The notes beneath the pieces are model-generated. The model searched no databases and was not told the origin of the DNA. It saw only the letters and a list, made by a program, of their open reading frames with translations. Below, piece by piece: positions 50,278 to 58,927 of a DNA stretch of 64,000 bases (positions within the stretch are counted from its first letter, which is position 1; every line of letters starts with the position of its first letter). The stretch lies in contig NZ_AP021875.1 in assembly GCF_009688965.1 (NCBI RefSeq), forward strand, positions 7,173,001 through 7,237,000, read 5' to 3'. The stretch comes from Desulfosarcina widdelii. Its GTDB lineage: Bacteria; Desulfobacterota; Desulfobacteria; Desulfobacterales; Desulfosarcinaceae. Position numbers and translations under genes: made by a program.

Positions 50278-51073
50278 AAGTTTTCAGTAATTTGTGTATC
50301 GACGAATCGATGGCTTCGATATTCGGGTCCGGCGTCTTCGGCAACTGGTCCGTCCAGTGCTGTTGCCGCGGCAAGTGCCGTCCGCCGGCGGTCCGTATCA
50401 GGAAAAATAGAAGCACCACGATAATCGAGGTCACCGCGATCAGCGCGGCGACCAGGCGCTGTTGAAACCTTTTATTGTAGGCATACCGGGCTCCCGGATC
50501 GGCCTCGGCTTTGGCATCTTGGGTAGCTGTCGATAGGTTCGGGACCGAATCCGATGTCAGTGTCACAAGGGATTTTTCCGGAACGCGGTAAGGCTCCAGG
50601 GCTGTCTCTTCGGGCTGCTCGGCCGGTTCCCTTTCACTTATCTTTGCGGGCGGCAGGGCGGCGGATGCCGGCAGTGGCCGGTATGCATCGACGATAAAAC
50701 GGTGGGGGCCGGTAAGGGCAAAGGTCTTGATGTCGGCCGGCGTGAACGCAAAGACCGCTTCGATTCGGGCCTCATTCCCTTTCCTGGATACGCCGAACCG
50801 AGAAATTCCATCGGTAATTTTTGGTGCGGAAGGGGTGCTGGAAATGTCTTTCAGGTCGATCCGCAGGCGGTTGCGTTCGACTGAAAATGACGGAGGCGAA
50901 GAGGGGCGGGCGTCGAATTCCATCACCAGGCGTACGAAACCCGGTTTTTTCCCGACGCGCAGATCTGCAATTACCGTCGCCCGCACGGTTGACAGCGGGA
51001 CAAACAGCATGACCAGAAACGCGATCAACAGCGGCGTCGCTTTGTGCGCAACCCCTTTTTTTAATTCGATCAT
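50264..51073 (-). CDS. AMIN-domain envelope protein with C-terminal membrane helix
   Basis: A 269-residue protein from ATG 51073 (an ATG at 51109 is possible). A signal-peptide-like segment covers residues 10-32. Next is an AMIN-type beta domain (about 34-140; KKPGFVRLVMEFDARPSSPP, NRLRIDLKDISSTPSAPKIT, GPHRFIVDAYRPL), known from PilQ and amidases to bind peptidoglycan. A Pro/Glu-rich linker leads to a second membrane helix at about 205-227 (VAALIAVTSIIVVLLFFLIR) and a short cytoplasmic tail. First gene of the reverse operon with the coiled-coil, TPR/cNMP/PilZ and MinD-like genes; it could anchor them at the cell envelope. Confidence 0.75.
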   Translation of the reverse strand: MIELKKGVAHKATPLLIAFLVMLFVPLSTVRATVIADLRVGKKPGFVRLVMEFDARPSSPPSFSVERNRLRIDLKDISSTPSAPKITDGISRFGVSRKGNEARIEAVFAFTPADIKTFALTGPHRFIVDAYRPLPASAALPPAKISEREPAEQPEETALEPYRVPEKSLVTLTSDSVPNLSTATQDAKAEADPGARYAYNKRFQQRLVAALIAVTSIIVVLLFFLIRTAGGRHLPRQQHWTDQLPKTPDPNIEAIDSSIHKLLKTYDRM

Positions 51074-51223
51074 CGTAATGCCGCTAGGGAGGTCGGGGGT
51101 GGATCCCATTCAGCCTTGCCCGGTCCGTGTTCCCGTATTCGGGTGCATTGCCGGGCCTCTGGTGCTTCGATTGGATTTCAGCGGCAAAAAGTAGAAGAAA
51201 AACGGTTCAATGTCAAGGCCCTG

Positions 51224-52336
51224 TCAGCAGGGAGCGGCCTTTTCCGGCTGATAGGCGCACAACGGCTCTTCGGCCATGTAGTTGCCTGTAGCTTCATAAG
51301 CCCGGGCACGGCAACCCCCGCAGACGGCCCGGTATTCGCAGCGGCCGCATTTGCCTTCAAGCTGCTTGAAATCGCGCAGCTTCAGGAAAACCGGGGAATT
51401 TCGCCAGACGTGGCCGAACGTGTCCCGGGTAATGTCTCCGCACTTGACGTCCGTATAGCCGCAGGGTTGAACGATGCCGGTGTGTGAGATGAAACAGAAT
51501 CCCGTGCCGGCCAGACATCCCCGGGTGACCGCATCCAGGCCGTGGCTTTCGAAACTGATGGTTTTGCCTTCGTCTCTGGCCCGCTGGCGCAATATCCGGT
51601 AGTAGTGGGGGGCACAGGTGGCCTTGAGTTGCAGGGAGGTTTTTTCGCGCTGGTCGTAAAACCAGTTCAACGTGCTTTCATAGGACTCGGCGTCGATGGC
51701 CTGGTCGACGATGTACTTGCCCCGGCCCGTAGGCACCAGCAGGAAAATGTGGTGGGCTGCGGCACCCAGCTCTTCGGCCAGTTCAAGGATTTTGGGGATC
51801 TGGTCAAGGTTGGTCTTTGTGATGGTCGTGTTGATCTGAAATTCGATGCCGGCGGCTTTCACATATTCGATGCCCCGAATGGCGGCATCGAAAGCGCCGT
51901 CCACGCCCCGGAACTTATCGTGAAATTCCTTGGTGGCGCCATCGATGCTGGCACTGATCCGCCGGATGCCCGATGCCGCCATTTTCTCGGCGATTTGTGG
52001 GGTAATCAGGGTCCCGTTGGGCGCCATGACCATGCGCAGGCCTAAATTGTCGCCATATTTGGCGATGTCGAAGATGTCCGCCCGAAGCAGGGGCTCGCCG
52101 CCGGTGAGAATGATGATGGGCCGCCCCACTTCGGCGATCTGATCCAGCAGCGCGAATGACTGGTCGGTGTCCAGCTCTCCGTCGTAAGGACCTTTGGTGG
52201 CTGCCGCACGGCAATGCACGCAGGACAGGTTGCAGTTGCGGGTGGTTTCCCAGGCCACCAGACGCAGGGTGTCGTTTTTACCGCTGCCCCGGCCGTGGGG
52301 GGGCGAACCCTGATACATGGGTGGATGAGGATTCAT
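51224..52336 (-). CDS. ahbD: Radical SAM protein AhbD (iron-coproporphyrin decarboxylase, heme synthase)
   Basis: A 370-residue radical SAM enzyme. The SAM cluster motif CxxxCxxC is in TTRNCNLSCVHCRAA near residues 35-42, followed by ILTGGEPLLRADIFDIAKYG. The C-terminal SPASM-like part has many cysteines (QPCGYTDVKCGDI, GKCGRCEYRAVCGGCRARAY) for auxiliary 4Fe-4S clusters. In the siroheme-dependent pathway of sulfate reducers and archaea, AhbD turns Fe-coproporphyrin III into heme b. The assignment over a generic SPASM protein rests on family resemblance and on hemB and ahbC immediately upstream. Confidence 0.87.
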   Translation of the reverse strand: MNPHPPMYQGSPPHGRGSGKNDTLRLVAWETTRNCNLSCVHCRAAATKGPYDGELDTDQSFALLDQIAEVGRPIIILTGGEPLLRADIFDIAKYGDNLGLRMVMAPNGTLITPQIAEKMAASGIRRISASIDGATKEFHDKFRGVDGAFDAAIRGIEYVKAAGIEFQINTTITKTNLDQIPKILELAEELGAAAHHIFLLVPTGRGKYIVDQAIDAESYESTLNWFYDQREKTSLQLKATCAPHYYRILRQRARDEGKTISFESHGLDAVTRGCLAGTGFCFISHTGIVQPCGYTDVKCGDITRDTFGHVWRNSPVFLKLRDFKQLEGKCGRCEYRAVCGGCRARAYEATGNYMAEEPLCAYQPEKAAPC

Positions 52337-52403
52337 AAAGAATGAGTATCCTTATTCATGGCTGTGCATTCGCAAAAAAAACCGCCGGAGCGCTGAATTG
52401 ACG

Positions 52404-53378
52404 TCAAGCATTGATCAGGGCGGCGGCTTCCATGGCAAAATAGGTCAATATCATCTCCGCTCCGGCCCGTTTAATGGACGTCAGTGTTTCCATCATCACT
52501 TTCTGGCCGTCGATCCAGCCCATTTTTTCGGCCGCCTTGATCATGGAAAATTCGCCGCTGACATTGTAGGCCGCCACGGGCAGGTCCACTTCGTCCCGGA
52601 TCCGGCAGATGATATCTAGGTACGGCAGGGCCGGTTTTACCATGATGATGTCGGCGCCTTCCTCGACATCCATGGTGGCTTCCCGGATGGCTTCCCGGGC
52701 GTTGGCCGGGTCCATCTGGTAGCTGCGCCGGTCTCCGAACTGCGGGGCGCTCTGGGCCGCTTCCCGGAAAGGCCCATAGAAAGACGAACAATACTTGGCC
52801 GCATAGGACATGATCGGAATCTGCGAGAAATCGTTTTCGTCCAGCGTCGCACGGATTTCAGCCACGCGGCCGTCCATCATATCCGAAGGGGCCACCATGT
52901 CCGCCCCGGCTTTGGCGTGGGACAGGGCCGCTTTGGCCAGCAGGTCCAAGGTGGCGTCGTTGTCCACGGTCTGGCCGTCGATAAACCCGCAGTGGCCGTG
53001 GTCGGTGTATTCACACAGGCAGACGTCCGTGATCACCACCAGGTCTGGAAGCTTGTCCTTAATGGTTTTGACCGCACGCTGGACGATACCGTCTTTGGCG
53101 TAGGCCTGAGTCCCCAGCGCATCTTTTTTGGATGGAATGCCGAACAGGATGATCGCCGGAATGCCCAGATCGAAGGCCTGTTTGGCCGTTTTCACCAGAT
53201 TGTCCACGGAGAGCTGGAAGTTTCCGGGCATGGCATCGATGGGGTTTTTCACGCCCTTGCCCTCGATGGCGAACAGGGGCAGAATCAGGTCATCCACGGA
53301 AAGGGTGGTTTCGCGCATCATCCGTCTCAGGGTCTCGTTGCGACGCATCCTTCGGGGGCGGTAGTCGGGAAAAAGCAT
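52404..53378 (-). CDS. hemB: Delta-aminolevulinic acid dehydratase (porphobilinogen synthase)
   Basis: A 324-residue enzyme joining two aminolevulinate molecules to porphobilinogen, the first common step to siroheme, heme and cobalamin. The metal site is of the zinc type (VCLCEYTDHGHCG, near 120-132). The two active-site lysines lie in SYAAKYCSSFYGPF near 195 and IIMVKPALPYLD near 245. AAGGAGA lies just upstream of ATG 53378. It sits between ahbC and ahbD, tying early and late heme synthesis into one unit. Confidence 0.95.
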   Translation of the reverse strand: MLFPDYRPRRMRRNETLRRMMRETTLSVDDLILPLFAIEGKGVKNPIDAMPGNFQLSVDNLVKTAKQAFDLGIPAIILFGIPSKKDALGTQAYAKDGIVQRAVKTIKDKLPDLVVITDVCLCEYTDHGHCGFIDGQTVDNDATLDLLAKAALSHAKAGADMVAPSDMMDGRVAEIRATLDENDFSQIPIMSYAAKYCSSFYGPFREAAQSAPQFGDRRSYQMDPANAREAIREATMDVEEGADIIMVKPALPYLDIICRIRDEVDLPVAAYNVSGEFSMIKAAEKMGWIDGQKVMMETLTSIKRAGAEMILTYFAMEAAALINA

Positions 53379-53429
53379 GGGGTCTCCTTGGAGTTCGGGG
53401 GTCCGGGTCGTCGGTTTCCGTGGTGAATG

Positions 53430-54617
53430 TTAGACTGTTTGGGCGATTTCTTCGTCCGTCAGGTAGCAGGCCGGGTCCGGTGCCCAGACATCGCCGGTGA
53501 CCGCTTCCGCCCGCACCCGGAAATTGCCTCCGCAGATGTCCAGCCAGGCGCAACCGGCACAGCGGCCCGTGACATACTGTTTTTTCGTTTTGAGCTGGCG
53601 CAGCAGTTCATCCTCCGGTTCGGTCCAGATCTTGGAGAAGGGGCGCTGGCGAACGTTGCCGAAGCTGTGGTGACGCCAGAACTGGTCGGCATACACCTCG
53701 CCGTCCCAGCTCACGCAGCCGATTCCCCGGCCGGAGTTGTTGCCCTCGTTCATTTTGAGCAGTTCCAGGACCTCGGCGGCTCTTTCGGGATCCTCCCGGA
53801 GCATGCGCAGGTAGAGATACGGGCCGTCAGCGTGGTTGTCCACGGTGAGCACCTCTTTGGACAGGCCCTTGTCGTAAAGCGCCTTGGTCCGGTCGATGAT
53901 CAGGTCCACAGCCTTGCGGGTATCGTCCAGAGACAGATCCTCCTTGACCATCTCGGAGCCCCTGCCGGCATAAACCAGATGGTAGAAGCAGACCCGCGGG
54001 ATGTCCATGGTCTCCAGAAGATCGAAAATCGCGGGGATTTCGTCCACGTTGAACCGGTTGATGGTAAAGCGCAGCCCCACCTTGATGTCCGCGTCCTGAC
54101 AGTTGCGGATCCCTTCCAGGGCTTTGTCGTATGCACCGGGAACGCCGCGGAACTTGTCGTTGATCGGCTTCATGCCGTCCAGGCTGATACCCACATAAGA
54201 GAGCCCGATGGATTTGAGGGTTCGGGCAACCGTAGGGGTGATCAGGGTGCCGTTGGTGGAAATTACCGCCCGCATGCCTTTATCTACGGCGTAGGCGGCC
54301 AGTTCGGGGAGATCTTTGCGCACCAGGGGTTCGCCGCCGGAAAAGAGCATGACCGGCGCCCCGAAAGCGGCCAGGTCGTCGATCAGGGCCTTGCCCTCGG
54401 CCGTGGTGAGTTCGTCGGCAGGGGCCTGTTCGGTGGCGTGGGCGTAACAGTGAACGCATTTAAGATTGCATTTGCGGGTGACGTTCCATACCACCACCGG
54501 CCGCTTGTCTTTGGAAAACTGCAGCAGGTGGGAGGGCAGGGCGGACGAATGCCTTCCATAACGCAAGGCGTCCGAGGGTTCCACAGTTCCGCAGTACAGC
54601 TTCGATATTCCAATCAT
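53430..54617 (-). CDS. ahbC: Radical SAM protein AhbC (12,18-didecarboxysiroheme deacetylase)
   Basis: A 395-residue radical SAM enzyme. The N-terminal MIGISKLYCGTVEPSDALRY stretch is characteristic of AhbC. The SAM motif is in NVTRKCNLKCVHCYAHA near residue 50. FSGGEPLVRKDL follows, and the C-terminal cysteines in GRCAGCAWLDICGGNFRVRA and PDPACYL serve auxiliary clusters. AhbC removes two acetate side chains from didecarboxysiroheme to give Fe-coproporphyrin III, which AhbD then converts to heme. Its ATG overlaps the TGA of the ClpX-like gene (ATGA), so the two are co-translated. Confidence 0.9.
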   Translation of the reverse strand: MIGISKLYCGTVEPSDALRYGRHSSALPSHLLQFSKDKRPVVVWNVTRKCNLKCVHCYAHATEQAPADELTTAEGKALIDDLAAFGAPVMLFSGGEPLVRKDLPELAAYAVDKGMRAVISTNGTLITPTVARTLKSIGLSYVGISLDGMKPINDKFRGVPGAYDKALEGIRNCQDADIKVGLRFTINRFNVDEIPAIFDLLETMDIPRVCFYHLVYAGRGSEMVKEDLSLDDTRKAVDLIIDRTKALYDKGLSKEVLTVDNHADGPYLYLRMLREDPERAAEVLELLKMNEGNNSGRGIGCVSWDGEVYADQFWRHHSFGNVRQRPFSKIWTEPEDELLRQLKTKKQYVTGRCAGCAWLDICGGNFRVRAEAVTGDVWAPDPACYLTDEEIAQTV

Positions 54618-56413
54618 TTGGTTGGGTCGCCTTCCAGCAGGTTGTCGGGTTTCAAGGGCAGTTGCGATTGCTTTTTTTCTATGGGCGCAAGGAGGTCGGC
54701 AATGTAGCTGTCCGGCTTTTCCAGGGCCTCACGGGTGATGAAAAAACGGGTCCGCCCCGTTTTCTGGCGCACCAGCTTGAGTCCGTGTTCGAAATCGGCA
54801 GTCAAATTCCGGTAATACCCTTCCGGTGTACTCCCGGAAGCGAAACAGCGTTCGAGGATATAATCGATGGCTTCCTCTTCCAGAACGATGTTAATACCAT
54901 GATTTTTGATAAAGTAAAGTTCTATGGTCTTGGTCTCTTCGTAGAAAGCCTTGATTTTTTTAAGCACTTTCCCGATGTCGCTGACCCGGCTGCAATAGAC
55001 CTCCGCGGCCAGGGCAATGCGTGACGCGGTCAGTTGAAGGCCGTATTTTTCGCCGAAGGTGGCGCTGTTGTCCATTACGTAGTCGACAATGCGCTGGCGC
55101 TCCTGAACGGAAAGCGCCTCGAATGTCCGCCGAATGCCCTCGTCCTCGGGATTGTCGAGCAGCATTTTCAATGTCTGTTCCGGCGATTCGATCATTTCCC
55201 GGGTCACGGCCAGTTGTTTGATGCCGGTGGAGGGCAGCGTTTTTTCGAAAAGCAGCAGGGCGCCTTCCACGGCGCTGACCAGCCCGCGGGCGCCCGTATT
55301 TTCGTCATAGGCACGCGCGGCCAGAAGATCCAGGGCCCGGGTCTGGAATTTGACGTCTATGCCGTAGGCGGCAAAGTCCAGTTTTTTGCCTAAAATGATG
55401 GGGTTGTTGGGGTTTTTCAGGATGTCCGCGAGATCCGCTTCGGTCAGCCGTTCGAACACGGCGCGCACGGGAAGCCGTCCGACAAATTCGGATTCGAAGC
55501 CAAACTGGACCAGGTCCTCGGATTTTACCCTCACCAGAAGGTCCTCTTCCTGGGCCGGGTTGGAGATGGACGCCCCGAATCCGATCCTCTGGTCGGCGAT
55601 GCGACGTGAGACGATCTTGTCCAGTCCTGAAAATGCGCCGCTCATGATGAACAGGATGTGCCGGGTGTTGATGCTGCTTTTTTCTTTTTTGCCGGTTTTC
55701 CTGAAGCGGTCGATCTCCTGCAGCATGGAAACCGGATCATGGGGAACTTTCAGGTCCACCTCGGTCTCTTCCATGGGTTTGAGCAGGGCCCGCTGAACGC
55801 CCGTGCGGGAAACATCGGCGCCGATCAGATTGTGGCTGGAGGCGATTTTGTCGATTTCGTCGATATAGACGATTCCATACTGGGCCAGGTCCATATCCCC
55901 GTTGGCCTCTTTGACCAGATCCCGCACCAGATCCTCCACATCACCGCCGACATAGCCCGTTTCGCTGAACTTGGTGGCATCGCCCTTGACGAAGGGCACG
56001 CCAATCTTCTTGGCGATGAGACGCACCAGGTAGGTCTTGCCCACGCCAGTGGGGCCGAGCATCAGTACGTTGTTTTTGATGACGCCCACCATGTCATTTA
56101 AGGTATCGGGTGCATTTTGAACGTGCTTGATGCGGTTGAAGTGGGTGCAGATCTTGGTTGCCAGGATGTCCTTGGCCGCCGTCTGCTTGACCACGTACTG
56201 GTCGAGATGGGCGATCAGATCCTGGGGCTTCAGGTCGAATTCGATCGTCTTCCGACTCTTGGGTGGCTTTTCGCCTTCGTCGGTTTTGGCGGACTGGGGC
56301 ATGACGATGGGGGTTGCCAGCTTGACACTGCCGCCGAATTTTTTCGCCAGAAAGTCGCCCAGTTCCTTCTCGAGTTCCTTGGGGTCGGGTACTTTTTCGT
56401 TCAATTCTTTCAT
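54614..56413 (-). CDS. ClpX-like AAA+ unfoldase without zinc domain, long C-terminus
   Basis: A 599-residue AAA+ protein. Walker A GPTGVGKTYLVR is near residue 120, the pore loop SETGYVGGDVEDLVRDL near 150, Walker B IVYIDEIDKIA near 182 and sensor/arginine region FVGRLPVRAVFERL near 318. It has an IGF tripeptide (DQRIGFGAS), the loop by which ClpX docks on ClpP. The N-terminal zinc-binding domain of ordinary ClpX is missing and the C-terminal part is about 150 residues longer. It is the first gene of the heme operon, overlapping ahbC. A role in quality control or activation of heme-synthesis enzymes is inferred from this position (mitochondrial ClpX activates ALA synthase). Confidence 0.85.
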   Translation of the reverse strand: MKELNEKVPDPKELEKELGDFLAKKFGGSVKLATPIVMPQSAKTDEGEKPPKSRKTIEFDLKPQDLIAHLDQYVVKQTAAKDILATKICTHFNRIKHVQNAPDTLNDMVGVIKNNVLMLGPTGVGKTYLVRLIAKKIGVPFVKGDATKFSETGYVGGDVEDLVRDLVKEANGDMDLAQYGIVYIDEIDKIASSHNLIGADVSRTGVQRALLKPMEETEVDLKVPHDPVSMLQEIDRFRKTGKKEKSSINTRHILFIMSGAFSGLDKIVSRRIADQRIGFGASISNPAQEEDLLVRVKSEDLVQFGFESEFVGRLPVRAVFERLTEADLADILKNPNNPIILGKKLDFAAYGIDVKFQTRALDLLAARAYDENTGARGLVSAVEGALLLFEKTLPSTGIKQLAVTREMIESPEQTLKMLLDNPEDEGIRRTFEALSVQERQRIVDYVMDNSATFGEKYGLQLTASRIALAAEVYCSRVSDIGKVLKKIKAFYEETKTIELYFIKNHGINIVLEEEAIDYILERCFASGSTPEGYYRNLTADFEHGLKLVRQKTGRTRFFITREALEKPDSYIADLLAPIEKKQSQLPLKPDNLLEGDPTK

Positions 56414-56598
56414 AATCCGTGACTATAAGCATATGCCCCGCCAAATTCAAGCCCGTCCGGCCGTCATTGTCGCAGCCAGCAGCCTGCATCGCCATCGTTC
56501 ACAAACAAGGACTCAAGAATCCGGGCTAAAGACCGATAACGATAGTTGGTGCCGGTGGCCAACGGCGCTGTCGGGCGTGAAATCGGAAAAAATAATTG

Positions 56599-56626
56599 TT
56601 GACACCGAGGGGAAGTCGATTAAATT
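56599..56626 (+). promoter_or_regulatory. Candidate sigma-70 promoter of the PHP gene
   Basis: TTGACA (56599-56604, exact -35), a 16-nt spacer and TAAATT (56621-56626, 4 of 6 to TATAAT), 54 nt upstream of the ATG at 56680. Confidence 0.45.
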
Positions 56627-56679
56627 AACCTTTTAGCGAGCCGCACGCAACGATCAGGCGACGGGCGAAAAAAGGATCC

Positions 56680-57654
56680 ATGGACTCTATTAACCGAATT
56701 CAGTTTGAATCCCCCGATTTAAATACCCTGAACGGCACCAATACGGTTGTCGATCTTCACTTTCATTCCTGTCATTCCGACGGGGCCGATTCGGTGGAAG
56801 AAATTGCCGAGCGTGCCAGACAGTTGGGCATCGGCGTGGCCATCACCGATCACAATGCCATCGAAGGGGCGGTCCGGTTGGCCGGCATCGAAGATGTCTT
56901 CAGCATCCCCGGAATCGAAATCACTTCCCGGGAAGGTGCCCACATACTGGTTTACTTCTACCGCATCGACGATCTCAAGGCCTTTTACGCCGCCCACATT
57001 CAGCCATACATGGGCCCTTCGGTAATGTCCTCTGTCGACCGGGATGTGGAGACCATTGTGCGGTCTGCCAGGAACTATAAAAGCGTGGTCGTGTTTCCCC
57101 ATCCGTACTCCGCCGCTTTTACCGGTATCTGCAACCACAGTTTTTCCGATGCCCAACTCGATCGCCTGCTCAAGATGGCCGACGGGGTCGAGGTGATCAA
57201 TTCCGAGAACCTGAAACGCTGGAATCTGAAAAGCGCCCTGCTGGGATTCAATCTGGACCGGGCCATCACCGGCGGCAGCGACGGCCACAGTGTCGCCCAG
57301 ATGGGAAGCGTGGTCACCTACGCCGCCTGTGCGCGCAGCCGGAAGGCCTTTCTGGACGCGTTGAGCCGAAAACAGGCCAAGGTGGTGGGGACCGAATCGA
57401 AACTGCTGAAAAAAATCCAGTCCAACGGCGCCAAACTGAAAATCAGCATTAACAACTATCCCGACCTGGTGGAAAAGAACATCCGCTACGGGAAAAGCGT
57501 GGTTCGCTTCCGGACGCGCAAGGCCGCCGAGAAAATCTGGCAGCGTATCGGCGACAGGCATCTCAAAAAAGCGTTCTACCTGGTAGCGGGGCTGACCTTT
57601 CTGAAGATCAATTACAACGCCCTTCCCTTGATCATGTTTTCCCTGATCACCTGA
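56680..57654 (+). CDS. PHP-domain metal-dependent phosphoesterase
   Basis: A 324-residue protein with a PHP domain, a metal-dependent phosphatase/nuclease fold. Metal ligands are visible: VDLHFHSCHSDGADSVEEI (HxH near residue 27), AITDHNAIEG near 57, FPHPYSAAF near 145 and GGSDGHSVAQMG near 204. The C-terminal 80 residues are basic (SKLLKKIQSNGAKLKISINN) and end in a short hydrophobic segment. Possible substrates include oligonucleotides, nucleotide phosphates or sugar phosphates. Confidence 0.83.
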   Translation: MDSINRIQFESPDLNTLNGTNTVVDLHFHSCHSDGADSVEEIAERARQLGIGVAITDHNAIEGAVRLAGIEDVFSIPGIEITSREGAHILVYFYRIDDLKAFYAAHIQPYMGPSVMSSVDRDVETIVRSARNYKSVVVFPHPYSAAFTGICNHSFSDAQLDRLLKMADGVEVINSENLKRWNLKSALLGFNLDRAITGGSDGHSVAQMGSVVTYAACARSRKAFLDALSRKQAKVVGTESKLLKKIQSNGAKLKISINNYPDLVEKNIRYGKSVVRFRTRKAAEKIWQRIGDRHLKKAFYLVAGLTFLKINYNALPLIMFSLIT

Positions 57655-57688
57655 TTTCAAGCCGGAAATTAAAACAATTGAGATGTTT

Positions 57689-57752
57689 CGTCATGCCGGA
57701 CTTGATCCGGCATCCAGGAAAATTCGGGATGCCGGCTTCCGCCGGAATGACG
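57689..57752. repeat. REP-like palindromic intergenic repeat, copy C
   Basis: CGTCATGCCGGACTTGATCC is shared exactly with copy A (4769-4832); the second palindrome reads GATGCCGGCTTCCGCCGGAA. It lies between the convergent PHP and HD genes. Confidence 0.8.
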
Positions 57753-57789
57753 GACGCTTGAGGTATTTAACCGCCGAAGAAATATTTAT

Positions 57790-58755
57790 TCATCGTCTCC
57801 GGGGCAGCCCCTCGATGTTGGGCAGGCAGAAGGAAAATTCGCTCTCGAAGCCGCATGCCGGACAGTGGTAGGTGATGACGGCGGACCGGCACTTCAATGA
57901 ATCCAAAATGTCCGAATCGACGGTCAGCAATCCGCCGCAGCGGCATGCCGCCGGCACCACAAGATCGCAGGCAATTCCTGCGATTTCCTCTTTCTGCAGG
58001 GTGAAGACGCCTATCCCGGCCTCGGTCCATTCTTCCAGCAATTCCTTGTAAAACCGGCGTGTACGGGCAGCGCGTATCCGGGCCATGGATCTTCCCGTGG
58101 CTGTCATGAGCGTGTCGGGTGCGTGTCGGGCGTAGGTCAACTCGGTGCCGGCCCGGATCAGCAGTGCGTTGTCGAGGAACTGCCGGCGAAGGGCTCTCTT
58201 GACGAAAAACTGGGCCGCGCCCATGTGGCCCAGCTTGTCCAGACAGTCGGCATCGTACACCGCCCGTCCGATGTCGTTGGTTGCCTCCGCCTCCAAAAAG
58301 GTGGAAAGGATGGCGCCGGTAATCGTCGGAAGCCACTTTTCATAAGCACTGCCCATCAGAACCTTTCGGGCGATGCGGACGGCATGCTCCTCCTCCGGCG
58401 CGTCATTTTCGTGATAGCGCCCCTGAACGAATTTGCCGCTGTCGTGCAGCAGTCCGGCCAGCAGGGCCGGTTCTTGCTGCCACCCCTCCAGGGTGGCAAT
58501 GTGATGGGCGATGCAGGCCACCCGCGCGCTGTGGGCCCAGATGCTGGAAAAGGCTTCCCCTTCGCAGCCGCGTTGATAGGCGTTTTCCTGCTCGATCAGA
58601 ATGCGGCGAATCTCCTGCCAGATGTCCGTCGCAATGGAATCCAGCACTATCGGGACGCCGGTTTCAGAAAACGGCCCATGGACGGTCGGACGGTTTTCGA
58701 CTTCCGGAAGCGGCTTTTTTTGCGTCGGCCCTGTTTTTTTTAACGATTCCGTCAT
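57790..58755 (-). CDS. HD-domain protein with C-terminal zinc ribbon
   Basis: About 321 residues from ATG 58755 (GGAAACG just upstream; longer frames lack a ribosome-binding site). The HD phosphohydrolase motif is in WAHSARVACIAHHIATLEGW followed by LLAGLLHDSGKFVQG with the HD pair, then H of EEEHAVRIARKVL and the D of YDADCLDKLGHMG. The C-terminal part carries a zinc ribbon (ACRCGGLLT and YHCPACGFE). HD enzymes hydrolyse nucleotides or phosphate esters; the substrate is unknown. It is divergent from the ADP-ribosylglycohydrolase-like gene. Confidence 0.78.
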   Translation of the reverse strand: MTESLKKTGPTQKKPLPEVENRPTVHGPFSETGVPIVLDSIATDIWQEIRRILIEQENAYQRGCEGEAFSSIWAHSARVACIAHHIATLEGWQQEPALLAGLLHDSGKFVQGRYHENDAPEEEHAVRIARKVLMGSAYEKWLPTITGAILSTFLEAEATNDIGRAVYDADCLDKLGHMGAAQFFVKRALRRQFLDNALLIRAGTELTYARHAPDTLMTATGRSMARIRAARTRRFYKELLEEWTEAGIGVFTLQKEEIAGIACDLVVPAACRCGGLLTVDSDILDSLKCRSAVITYHCPACGFESEFSFCLPNIEGLPRRR

Positions 58756-58927
58756 CGTTTCCAACCCTGTGACCATGGTGAATGGGAAATACTGTTTCCA
58801 CCGGGATTCCGAGCGATGCTTATGGCACATTGCGCCAGTCAAGGCAATGGAAGAGCCGTTGCTATTCCCGACGGTTTGGGACAAAATGAGATGATATGGT
58901 TTCGATTTTTACAATGGAACGAAAGCG

